A DNA stretch of 27,307 nt from Proteobacteria bacterium UBA1844. GTDB taxonomy: Bacteria; Pseudomonadota; Gammaproteobacteria; Steroidobacterales; Woeseiaceae. Each line of letters starts with the position of its first letter. Within the stretch, counting starts at the first letter, position 1. The translations under genes and the position numbers were made by a program. The stretch lies in the NCBI GenBank assembly GCA_002338615.1, contig DDIS01000044.1:1-27307 (forward strand), given 5' to 3'. Below the pieces are notes generated by a model. It had not been told where the DNA came from, did not search any database, and was given only the letters and a program-made list of their open reading frames with translations. Of the stretch, positions 15,841 to 23,567 are shown in pieces.

Positions 15841-16404
15841 ATGAAGTTGTACGCCAACGAGCTGCCCGTCGAGGATGCGCGCGTGCGGGCCGTCTATCGC
15901 AGCGTCGCGACCGAGGAGGTGCCTGCGACGCTGAATGAGAACATTCTGCAGAAGGCGCGTGCAGCGGCAAGGCCTAGCGATGCTCGCTCGCTGCGCTGGT
16001 TCAGGCCGCTGGCCTGGGCAGCGAGCCTGGTACTGTGCGTCGCGGTTGTTATTGATACGTCGAAGATCGCCGACACTGCGGGTGACAGAGCAGCCGCATT
16101 GAAAGTGACCGATGCGCCTATCCTGCACGATGCAGCAACGATGGCAGACCTGCGTCGCGACCCCGGGCGGGACGGGGTAACCCCGGCAGCCTTGCCGGCG
16201 AACCCACCCCTCGAGTCAAACACCCATGACAGCGCCACCGCCGACAGTTTTTCCTGCAGCCCCGTTGAGCAGGCAACACCTCTTGCCTGGTACACATGCG
16301 TGCAGCGGCTCGAGTTGCGCGGCATGATGCAGTTGGCCGAGGAGCAAAAGCAGGCACTGCAACAGGCCTTTCCGGATTTCGAGCCGCCAGACGCAGCCCG
16401 ATAG
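15841..16404 (+). CDS. probable membrane anti-sigma factor
   Basis: A 187-residue single-pass membrane protein whose ATG follows the sigma gene stop with no gap; its ribosome site GGAGGGA is inside the sigma gene, so the two are coupled. The N-terminal 50 residues are helical and cytoplasmic (EDARVRAVYRSVATEEVPAT, then LNENILQKARAAA). One transmembrane helix is at about 53-71. The outer part holds two Cys (139 and 153) in a short region before a helical C-terminus. Layout and position fit an anti-sigma factor, but I see no zinc-binding HxxxCxxC motif, so it is not a ZAS-type one. The outer Cys pair could respond to redox state; that is inference. Confidence 0.7.
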   Translation: MKLYANELPVEDARVRAVYRSVATEEVPATLNENILQKARAAARPSDARSLRWFRPLAWAASLVLCVAVVIDTSKIADTAGDRAAALKVTDAPILHDAATMADLRRDPGRDGVTPAALPANPPLESNTHDSATADSFSCSPVEQATPLAWYTCVQRLELRGMMQLAEEQKQALQQAFPDFEPPDAAR

Positions 16405-16429
16405 CAGCCTGTCGGACGTGGGCGATCGT

Positions 16430-16470
16430 AGCGACGGGAGCGGGAAACCCGGCGTGAAAGCCCGGTCGCT
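16430..16470 (+). terminator. imperfect stem-loop after the sigma/anti-sigma pair
   Basis: AGCGAC (16430-16435) pairs with GTCGCT (16465-16470), GGG pairs with CCC inside it, and a smaller GGG-AAA-CCC hairpin lies within. No T run follows, so intrinsic termination is doubtful. It may simply be a structured spacer before the mdh promoter. Confidence 0.25.
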
Positions 16471-16489
16471 GCCGAAAGACCGCCGGCGA

Positions 16490-16498
16490 TGTTAGAAT
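16490..16498 (+). promoter_or_regulatory. candidate extended -10 promoter of mdh
   Basis: TGTTAGAAT is an extended -10 element (TG-N-TAGAAT) about 100 bases before the mdh ATG. The -35 position (about 16470-16475) is poor, as is common for extended -10 promoters. The leader would be about 90 bases. Confidence 0.4.
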
Positions 16499-16595
16499 CG
16501 CCCGCCCCGGGCAATTCCCGGATACAACAACATCTTCACTGCCACTCGGGCCTTGTATCGGGTTGGTGCACTTCACGTTACAACAGGAATAAATC

Positions 16596-17573
16596 ATGAA
16601 ATCACCTGTACGCGTCACTATCACTGGCGCTGCCGGCCAGATCGGCTACCAGCTTGCCTTTCGCATCGCATCCGGGCAGATGCTCGGCAGTAACCAGCCG
16701 GTTATCTTGCAGCTGCTCGAGATTCCACCCGCACTACCCGCCCTTAAAGGGGTTGTCATGGAACTCGACGATTGTGCATTCGTTACGCTGGCCGGTATCG
16801 TGGCTACCGACGATCCGAATGTGGCTTTCAAAGACAGCGACTACGCCCTGCTGGTTGGCGCGAGGCCGCGCGGACCAGGCATGGAACGCAAGGACTTGCT
16901 GCAGGCCAACGCGGCAATTTTTTCCGTGCAGGGCAAGGCGATGAACGAACACGCGAGTCGCGATATCCGGGTTCTGGTCGTCGGTAACCCGGCGAACACG
17001 AATGCGTTGATTGCCAGCAGCAACGCACCGGATCTCGAGCCGCGTAATTTCACAGCCATGACACGTCTCGACCACAATCGTGCATTGGCACAGCTGGCGG
17101 CAAAAACAAAAACGCACGTGAATGACATTTGTTGCATGACGATCTGGGGCAATCATTCCGCAACGCAGTACCCGGATATCAGCCATGCCACCGTGAATGG
17201 CAAGAGCGCCACAAAGCTGGTTGATCGCGCATGGCTTGCGGAAACCTTTATTCCTGTGGTGCAGCAACGTGGTGCTGCCATTATCGAGGCGCGAGGCGCA
17301 TCGTCGGCGGCATCAGCCGCATCGGCTGCGATCGATCATATGCGTGACTGGGCACTGGGCACTGCGGACAACAACTGGGTCAGCATGGCCGTCCCGGCAG
17401 ATGGCAGCTATGGTATCGAAGCAGGTATCATGTATTCATTCCCGGTACGCTGCAAAAACGGCGCCTATGAAATTATCCAGGGCCTCAGCATCGATGACTT
17501 CAGTCAGCAACGCATGGAATTGACCGAAAAAGAGTTGCGCGAGGAGCGCGCAGCCATCGCCGACCTGCTGTAG
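16596..17573 (+). CDS. mdh: malate dehydrogenase (NAD-dependent)
   Basis: Interconverts malate and oxaloacetate with NAD in the TCA cycle. At 325 residues it belongs to the cytosolic-type (group 2) malate dehydrogenases found in many bacteria. The Rossmann motif GAAGQIG (11-17) is followed by the substrate loop [15 protein letters not shown] (88-102), with Arg92 and Arg98 as substrate-binding arginines; [10 protein letters not shown] (128-137), TRLDHNRA (156-163) and the catalytic His in IWGNHS (183-188) are all present. Ribosome site AGGAA lies upstream of the ATG. fadE begins 42 bases after the stop on the same strand and may be co-transcribed; FadE products enter the TCA cycle as acetyl-CoA. 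Confidence 0.96.
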   Translation: MKSPVRVTITGAAGQIGYQLAFRIASGQMLGSNQPVILQLLEIPPALPALKGVVMELDDCAFVTLAGIVATDDPNVAFKDSDYALLVGARPRGPGMERKDLLQANAAIFSVQGKAMNEHASRDIRVLVVGNPANTNALIASSNAPDLEPRNFTAMTRLDHNRALAQLAAKTKTHVNDICCMTIWGNHSATQYPDISHATVNGKSATKLVDRAWLAETFIPVVQQRGAAIIEARGASSAASAASAAIDHMRDWALGTADNNWVSMAVPADGSYGIEAGIMYSFPVRCKNGAYEIIQGLSIDDFSQQRMELTEKELREERAAIADLL

Positions 17574-17615
17574 GGCCTGCTAGCACGTCCCCGTCCCCCG
17601 ACCAGGAGTTTTATC

Positions 17616-20183
17616 TTGTCCAGTCTCGCCGCTTCCCTGTTCTGGCTGCTGCTGTTTCTCGGCGGCGGGTTGTATCTCGCCTATCGGCGTGTCGGACTGT
17701 TCCAGGCAACGGTGGCGACGGGCGCAGCGCTGGTGGCTTATACCCTGTTCGGTGATGGTGCCTGGTGGTGGATATTGCTGCTCTGGATCGCATTCGGGCT
17801 CATGGTTGTGCTCAATATGATCGAGCTGCGCCGCGAGAAACTTACCAAACCACTGCTGAAAGTCTATCGCACAATGCTGCCGTCGATGTCCGACACAGAG
17901 CGCGAGGCGCTCGAGGCAGGTAACGTCTGGTGGGACGGCGAACTGTTTTCGGGCATGCCGAACTGGGACCGGCTGATGTCGTTTCCGGCACCGCAACTCT
18001 CGGACGAGGAACAGGCCTTTGTCGATGGCCCCTGCGACGAGTTGTGCCGCATGCTCGACGAATGGGACATCGGTCATGAGCTCGCGGATATGCCGAAACC
18101 CGTCTGGGACTTCATCATCAGCAAGCGTTTCTTCGCGATGATCATTCCGAAACAGTATGGCGGCCTCGGTTTTTCTGCGTATGCGAATGCCACCGTCATT
18201 CAGAAACTGGCCAGCCGTAGCGCAACCGCTTCGTCAACGGTTGGTGTGCCCAATTCGCTCGGGCCCGCAGAGCTATTGCTGCACTACGGCACCGACGAAC
18301 AGAAGGACCGCTATCTGCCAGGACTCGCCGATGGCAGCGAAATTCCCTGTTTTGCACTAACCTCGCCGCAAGCGGGTTCCGATGCGGCCGCGCTGATTGA
18401 CACGGGGGTAATCTGCAAAGGGGAATGGCAGGGTGAGACGATCACCGGTATACGTCTGAACTGGAATAAGCGCTACATAACACTCGCGCCGGTTGCGACA
18501 GTACTCGGGCTCGCGTTCAAACTGTATGACCCGGATCACCTGATCGGGGACCGGGATGAATACGGTATCACTGCGGCCCTGATACCCACAGACACAGCCG
18601 GCGTCGAAACCGGCCGCCGGCACCATCCGTTGACGATTTCGTTCCAGAACGGCCCGACGCGGGGCAAAGACGTATTCGTCCCGCTCGATTACATCATCGG
18701 TGGCCCCGAAATGGCTGGCAAAGGCTGGAAAATGCTGGTGGAGCTGTTGTCCGTCGGCCGGGCAATCACGCTGCCGTCGAGTGCTGCGGGAGGCGGCCAG
18801 GCGGCCGCCTATGCGACCGGCGCGTACGCACGTATTCGCAAGCAGTTCAATATCCAGATCGCAAAATTTGAAGGCGTTGGCGAGGCACTGGCTCGTATCG
18901 CCGGCCATACGTACACGATGAATGCCGCGGTTTCCGTAACGTCGGGTGCCATTGTCCAGGGCGAAAAGCCCGCCGTTCCGTCGGCCATCCTCAAGTACCA
19001 CTGCACGGAACTGGGTCGCAAGGTCGTTAACGATGCGATGGACGTGCACGGTGGCAAAGCCATCATGATGGGCCCGAAAAATTATCTCGCGCGCGGCTAC
19101 ATGGCCGCACCAATTGCTATCACGGTCGAAGGTGCGAACATTCTGACGCGCAGCCTGATCATTTACGGGCAGGGCGCAATCCGTTGCCATCCATTTGTTT
19201 TGCGAGAGTTGCAGGCCGCCGCAGACGATGTCGAAGAACGCGGCCTGGTCGAGTTCGACGATGCACTGTTCGGGCACATCGGCTACGCAATCAGCAATGT
19301 CGCACGTTCATTTGTGCTCGCCATGACGCATGCCAAATTCAGCCGCGTACCTCTGAATACGCCGACCCGGCGTTATTACCAGAACATCAATCGCTACAGT
19401 GCGGCATTTGCTCTCGCCTCGGACTTTGCCATGCTGACGCTCGGCGGCGAGTTGAAAAAGCGCGAGCTGTTGTCCGCACGCCTCGGCGACGTTTTGAGCA
19501 GCATGTACCTCGCTTCCTGCGTGCTAAAGCACTTCGAAAACCAGGGTCGACGTGCGTCGGACCTGCCACTGGTTGAATGGTCGGTTCGCACATTGATGTA
19601 CGAAGCGCAGGAGTCGTTGCACGCGTTTCTGCGCAATTTGCCGAATCGCTGGGTGGCAGCAATGCTGCGACTGTTCATTTTCCCGCGTGGGCGTACCTAC
19701 TCTGCGCCGGCCGATGAGTTGGGCGAAAAAATCGTCGATCTCATCACGGGTTCCGGCGAAGCTCGCGATCGACTGTGTCAAAACGCCTATACGACGCTCG
19801 AACCCGGTAATCCGCTTGGGCTGTTACAGGAAGCGCTGCTCCTCGCAGAACAGAATGAAACCCTGGAAAAGCGTTTGCGCGAAGCCCAGAAAGAAGGCCT
19901 GATCAAGTCCGGGTACCTCGGTACCCAGATCGACGAAGCACTGACTGCCACAGTGATCAGCGCCGCCGAAGCCAGCGCTTTGCGGGAATACCACGACAAG
20001 GTATCCGCGCTGCTCGCCGTCGATGACTTTGCGCCCGAGGAACTTGGGCGCACAGGGAAACCGAAGAAAAGTGCAACAACAACCCGGAAAGCCACAAAAC
20101 GCAAAGCCGTGCCGCGGGATAAAACGGCAACGTCGGCAGACAAGCAGGGGGCTTCGCCCGATGCCAGCAAGTCCTCCAGTTAG
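17616..20183 (+). CDS. fadE: FadE-type acyl-CoA dehydrogenase
   Basis: The first oxidation step of fatty-acid beta-oxidation, making trans-2-enoyl-CoA with FAD. At 855 residues it is the long FadE form (E. coli 814), with three hydrophobic N-terminal segments (about 5-23, 28-45 and 49-68) placing it at the inner membrane. The dehydrogenase core follows (PKQYGGLGFSAYANATVIQKL, FALTSPQAGSDAA), then MDVHGGKAIMMGPKNYLARGY and ITVEGANILTRSLIIYGQGAIRCHPF, in which the Glu of VEGAN (about residue 505) is the likely catalytic base. The C-terminal FadE-specific (DUF1974) region ends in an extra Lys/Thr/Ala-rich tail of about 40 residues. The start is TTG, backed by AGGAG seven bases upstream. Confidence 0.95.
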   Translation: MSSLAASLFWLLLFLGGGLYLAYRRVGLFQATVATGAALVAYTLFGDGAWWWILLLWIAFGLMVVLNMIELRREKLTKPLLKVYRTMLPSMSDTEREALEAGNVWWDGELFSGMPNWDRLMSFPAPQLSDEEQAFVDGPCDELCRMLDEWDIGHELADMPKPVWDFIISKRFFAMIIPKQYGGLGFSAYANATVIQKLASRSATASSTVGVPNSLGPAELLLHYGTDEQKDRYLPGLADGSEIPCFALTSPQAGSDAAALIDTGVICKGEWQGETITGIRLNWNKRYITLAPVATVLGLAFKLYDPDHLIGDRDEYGITAALIPTDTAGVETGRRHHPLTISFQNGPTRGKDVFVPLDYIIGGPEMAGKGWKMLVELLSVGRAITLPSSAAGGGQAAAYATGAYARIRKQFNIQIAKFEGVGEALARIAGHTYTMNAAVSVTSGAIVQGEKPAVPSAILKYHCTELGRKVVNDAMDVHGGKAIMMGPKNYLARGYMAAPIAITVEGANILTRSLIIYGQGAIRCHPFVLRELQAAADDVEERGLVEFDDALFGHIGYAISNVARSFVLAMTHAKFSRVPLNTPTRRYYQNINRYSAAFALASDFAMLTLGGELKKRELLSARLGDVLSSMYLASCVLKHFENQGRRASDLPLVEWSVRTLMYEAQESLHAFLRNLPNRWVAAMLRLFIFPRGRTYSAPADELGEKIVDLITGSGEARDRLCQNAYTTLEPGNPLGLLQEALLLAEQNETLEKRLREAQKEGLIKSGYLGTQIDEALTATVISAAEASALREYHDKVSALLAVDDFAPEELGRTGKPKKSATTTRKATKRKAVPRDKTATSADKQGASPDASKSSS

Positions 20184-20200
20184 CCTGGAGTAACTGGCTG

Positions 20201-21394
20201 ATGGATGAGTCGCCGGAGCTTGGGTCCTGTCTGAACTGTGGCGCGAGCCTCATGGGGCAGTACTGCGGCAATTGCGGGCAACGCGCGACGAGTCGCCTGA
20301 TCAGCATCTGGGAATTATTGCGGGACGCATTCGGCGACCTGCTGGAACTGGATTCACGCCTGTGGCGTACTTTATTCCCGTTACTGCTGCGTCCTGGCAA
20401 ACTGACCGAGGATTATCTCAAGGGCCGTCGCGCCCGGTACATGCCCCCGTTCCGCATGTACCTGGTCTTCAGCTTGATATTTTTCCTGGTCGCATTCTTT
20501 GATCCGCACAATGACTTCGCCATTTTCTATGAGGACGGCGACAAGCAGACCGCACCGGCCATCAACGAAATCGATCCGGAAAAGCTGCGCGACGAGCGTC
20601 AACAGAGTCAGGCCGAACTGCGTGCCGCACTCGATGAACTGATCGCAGAAGGTGTGATCGACGAATCGATTGTCGGCGCCGGCAAACTGATTGATACGGG
20701 TGAGCAGCCAGTAGCGGAAACGCGGGCGCCCACAACGCCAGGTCGTGACCAGGTGCAGGCTGAATCGAACTCGGACAATGAGTCCCAGGCTGCAGCGCTT
20801 GCCAAAGAGCAAGCAAGCGGCTCAGCCAACGATGCGAATGAGTTTGCCGCCACAATAGGGGATGAACTCGGCTTCAATTGCGAGGCCGGCTCCTTATCAC
20901 TCGGCAACGCGCCGGGCTGGGTGCAGAAGCGCCTGACACCGGAGCGCATCAAGAGGCTTTGTCGGCGCTGGGAGGTGGAAGGTTCCGAGGGATTGCTTGG
21001 GGCGATGATCGACAAGGTGCCGGCCGCATTGATCCTGCTGTTGCCGTTCATGGCACTGGTGCTAAAAATCCTCTATCCGCTGTCGCGACGGTATTATGTC
21101 GAACACCTGTTGTTTCTCGTGCACTACCATGCATTCTTTTTCCTGTTGCTCACCCTGCAAATCCTGTGGATGCGCATGGTCCAGCTGCTGGGCATTGCTG
21201 AGGCAGTTGCGACGCTGCCCTTGGTTGCCACGTCTTTTTACATACCCGTGTACCTGTTCATGGCGATGCGCCGGGTCTATGGGCAGGGCCGCTTCCTGAC
21301 CTTCCTCAAATTCAGCTTCCTGACGATCATTTACCTGCTGGGATTGTCGTTGGTACTCCTCGGCGCACTGTTCCTGGCCGCGTTTGCGATATGA
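20201..21394 (+). CDS. DUF3667 membrane protein with N-terminal zinc ribbon
   Basis: A 397-residue membrane protein of the DUF3667 family, whose role is unknown. The N-terminus has two Cys pairs (CLNC and CGNC, about residues 10-25), a zinc-ribbon pattern typical of the family. Next is the conserved block TLFPLLLRPGKLTEDYLKGRRARYMPPFRMYLVFSLIFF. A transmembrane helix at about 85-100 is followed by a long acidic, Gln/Ala-rich loop (about 105-255) and then four hydrophobic segments to the end. The loop is longer than I would expect from the compact core. It starts 17 bases after fadE with ribosome site GGAG about 10 bases upstream, so it is likely co-transcribed with fadE, and HMG-CoA synthase follows after 68 bases. 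Confidence 0.87.
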   Translation: MDESPELGSCLNCGASLMGQYCGNCGQRATSRLISIWELLRDAFGDLLELDSRLWRTLFPLLLRPGKLTEDYLKGRRARYMPPFRMYLVFSLIFFLVAFFDPHNDFAIFYEDGDKQTAPAINEIDPEKLRDERQQSQAELRAALDELIAEGVIDESIVGAGKLIDTGEQPVAETRAPTTPGRDQVQAESNSDNESQAAALAKEQASGSANDANEFAATIGDELGFNCEAGSLSLGNAPGWVQKRLTPERIKRLCRRWEVEGSEGLLGAMIDKVPAALILLLPFMALVLKILYPLSRRYYVEHLLFLVHYHAFFFLLLTLQILWMRMVQLLGIAEAVATLPLVATSFYIPVYLFMAMRRVYGQGRFLTFLKFSFLTIIYLLGLSLVLLGALFLAAFAI

Positions 21395-21462
21395 GTTGTG
21401 AGACCGGCGCACGAACAAAAACAGCGACTTTGCGCTGGTTTGCAAATAAGTAGTTGAGAGAC

Positions 21463-22992
21463 ATGCGTGAGACCACTAAAATTCCCGGGCCTGACCTGCC
21501 CGGACCACGAATAAAAACTGTGCACAGAAAACCCATCGGAATCAGCGGCCTCGCCGCCTATGTACCGCCTTATCGAGTCTGGCTCGAGGATTGGTGCAGC
21601 TGGACGAATAACCACTGGCCCAAGATCCGCGAGGTCGTGGGGCGCAGTTTCCGTGTGCGCGGCCCGGACCAGAGCGTTTACACGTTGGCTGCGACCGCTG
21701 TACTGCGTCTGATCGACCAGTACGACGTTGACCCCCGGCGGGTCAAATTCCTGGGGCTCGGCACAGAATCCAGTACTGATAATTCAGCCGGCGCAATTAT
21801 CGTCAAAGGCATGGTCGATCGGGCACTCGTGAGCCGCGGCAAGCCGCCGATTTCCCGTAGCTGCGAAGTGCCGGAATTCAAACATGCCTGCCTCGGCGGA
21901 GTGTATGGCATGAAGGGTGCTATCAGGCAGTTGGCGCTTGATGGTGCCGGCAGCCAGGCAATCGTCGTCTGCGCCGACATCGCCGAATATGCCAGGGGGT
22001 CCAGCGGCGAACCAACCCAGGGCGCCGGCGCCGTTGCCATGCTGCTGGAGGAAAACCCGACGCTCGTGACCGTCGACCTGGTGGGCTCCGGGTCCGCGGC
22101 CGACTATCGCATCATGGATTTTCGCAAACCCATGTTGCGCTTTTGCGGCCAGGATCGTTCAGAGTCGCACCAGGTGCAGGATTACCCGGTATTCAACGGT
22201 AAATATTCGACAACCTGCTATATCGACGAAACCTTGCATGCCATGAGCGACATGTACGAGAAACGCGCGCTCAACGCTATTGAATACCTGCGCTCCTTGC
22301 GAACCTTGTTCATGCATCGACCGTACCGCCGCATGCCGGAAACCGGCTTCTCCGTTTCCTACCTGTTCGCGCTCAGCAGGGGTGGCGCTGCCGATCGTGC
22401 CGAACTTGCATCCTACTGCTACGAGTCAGGCGTGGATCCGCACGCGGTCCGCGCTGAAATGCTGGGCGAGCCGGCGGTTGCAAGTTTCGCCAATGCCGAA
22501 AGCCTGAATTTTGAAGCGTACCCCCTGACCATGGCTGTGTTGCGCGCGTTTCGTGCATCACGTCATTACCGGCGTGAAATTCTCGACAAACTGGCACTCG
22601 GCAGCGACACGATGCTCGATCTCGGCAACCTGTATACGGCTGCATTGCCGGCCTGGCTGGCGGCAGGTTTCGAACAGGCGCTCGATGAAAATTCGCTGAC
22701 GGCCGGCGAAGAAATCCTGACCCTCGGCTACGGCAGTGGCGATGCGGCCGAGGTCATTCCGTTTTTCATGGCCGATAACTGGCGCGAGGCGGCAGCCGCG
22801 ATCGGCTTCAGCGACGCGATGTCCCTGACTGTCGATCTCAACGAAGCCCAATACCACGCATTGCACGATGGCCGGCGCGTCACAGGGCTCGATTATGTAC
22901 CGCGCAACGAGTTCATCATTGACCGGGTCGGCCAGAGCAACGACCGGCATTTCGCCGATCTGGGAATCGAATACTACCGCTACGTCAGCTAG
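21463..22992 (+). CDS. mvaS: hydroxymethylglutaryl-CoA synthase
   Basis: Condenses acetyl-CoA with acetoacetyl-CoA to HMG-CoA, the entry to the mevalonate pathway. From the ATG at 21463 it has 509 residues; a TTG nine bases upstream is an alternative. The catalytic Cys is in EFKHACLGGVYG (Cys143), preceded by the thiolase-fold segment GLGTESSTDNSAGA. Further family patterns are the DIAEYARGSSGEPTQGAGAVA block and GYGSGDAAEVIPFF near the C-terminus. It is longer than typical firmicute MvaS (about 390). It lies on the plus strand and its stop overlaps that of the convergent idi, so it is not in the mevalonate operon itself although it is part of the same locus. Confidence 0.93.
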   Translation: MRETTKIPGPDLPGPRIKTVHRKPIGISGLAAYVPPYRVWLEDWCSWTNNHWPKIREVVGRSFRVRGPDQSVYTLAATAVLRLIDQYDVDPRRVKFLGLGTESSTDNSAGAIIVKGMVDRALVSRGKPPISRSCEVPEFKHACLGGVYGMKGAIRQLALDGAGSQAIVVCADIAEYARGSSGEPTQGAGAVAMLLEENPTLVTVDLVGSGSAADYRIMDFRKPMLRFCGQDRSESHQVQDYPVFNGKYSTTCYIDETLHAMSDMYEKRALNAIEYLRSLRTLFMHRPYRRMPETGFSVSYLFALSRGGAADRAELASYCYESGVDPHAVRAEMLGEPAVASFANAESLNFEAYPLTMAVLRAFRASRHYRREILDKLALGSDTMLDLGNLYTAALPAWLAAGFEQALDENSLTAGEEILTLGYGSGDAAEVIPFFMADNWREAAAAIGFSDAMSLTVDLNEAQYHALHDGRRVTGLDYVPRNEFIIDRVGQSNDRHFADLGIEYYRYVS

Positions 22993-23567
22993 TGTCCCGG
23001 GCTCAGATACTCATCCAGCATGCCGGCATGCTCGCCGCGCAGCGTTTGCCATTCCATTTTGAACCACGGTGTGAATTCATCCGGCCGTAGCAGCAGAGCC
23101 TGCTCGACCTCCACCGCATTCAGATACGCCAGCGCGTCAATTTCGTTTTCATTTGCGCGCACATCACCGGTCACTTTGCCGAGGTAAACATGGCAAAGCT
23201 CATGCTCCGCACCCAGAGCACCAAAGTCAGCCTGGTATTCGAATTTGTAAACAAAGCGGAGCTCGCTGCTGATATTCAGTTCATCGCGCAACCGGCGCCG
23301 GGTTGCAACTTGCATGGTTTCGCCACGACGTGGATGACTGCAGCAACTGTTGGACCAATAGCCCGGCCACAGGCGCTTGCCGCGCGCGCGCCGCTGTAGC
23401 AACAGCCGGCCCTGGTTGTCAAACAGGAACACGGAAAACGCGCGATGCAGAATGCCGCCGCCGTTGTGACACTCGGATTTTGCGAGGTAACCGATCTCAC
23501 GGTCCTGGCTATCGACGAGGATTAATTCTTCGGCTTCGGATGACACAATTTTATGTGGGCTAGCCAA
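22989..23567 (-). CDS. idi: isopentenyl-diphosphate delta-isomerase, type 1
   Basis: Interconverts IPP and DMAPP. The 192-residue length and the Nudix-like fold match type 1 IDI. The catalytic Cys76 is in NSCCSHP (73-79), matching NSVCGHP in E. coli, and the catalytic Glu123 is in EHELC (121-125). LHRAFSVFLFD (40-50), GKRLWPGYW (63-71) and FTPWFKMEW are also typical. The start is TTG at 23567, overlapping the end of the reductase-kinase gene, with GGAG nine bases before it; a GTG at 23546 has no ribosome site. It is the last gene of the leftward mevalonate operon, so a type 1 enzyme, not the FMN-dependent type 2, is used here. Confidence 0.95.
   Translation of the reverse strand: MASPHKIVSSEAEELILVDSQDREIGYLAKSECHNGGGILHRAFSVFLFDNQGRLLLQRRARGKRLWPGYWSNSCCSHPRRGETMQVATRRRLRDELNISSELRFVYKFEYQADFGALGAEHELCHVYLGKVTGDVRANENEIDALAYLNAVEVEQALLLRPDEFTPWFKMEWQTLRGEHAGMLDEYLSPGH

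Noticed and set aside
18357..19277. 306-residue reading frame antisense to fadE
   Set aside because: Composition is that of a frame opposite a G+C-rich gene, with no recognisable motif, and fadE is certain here.
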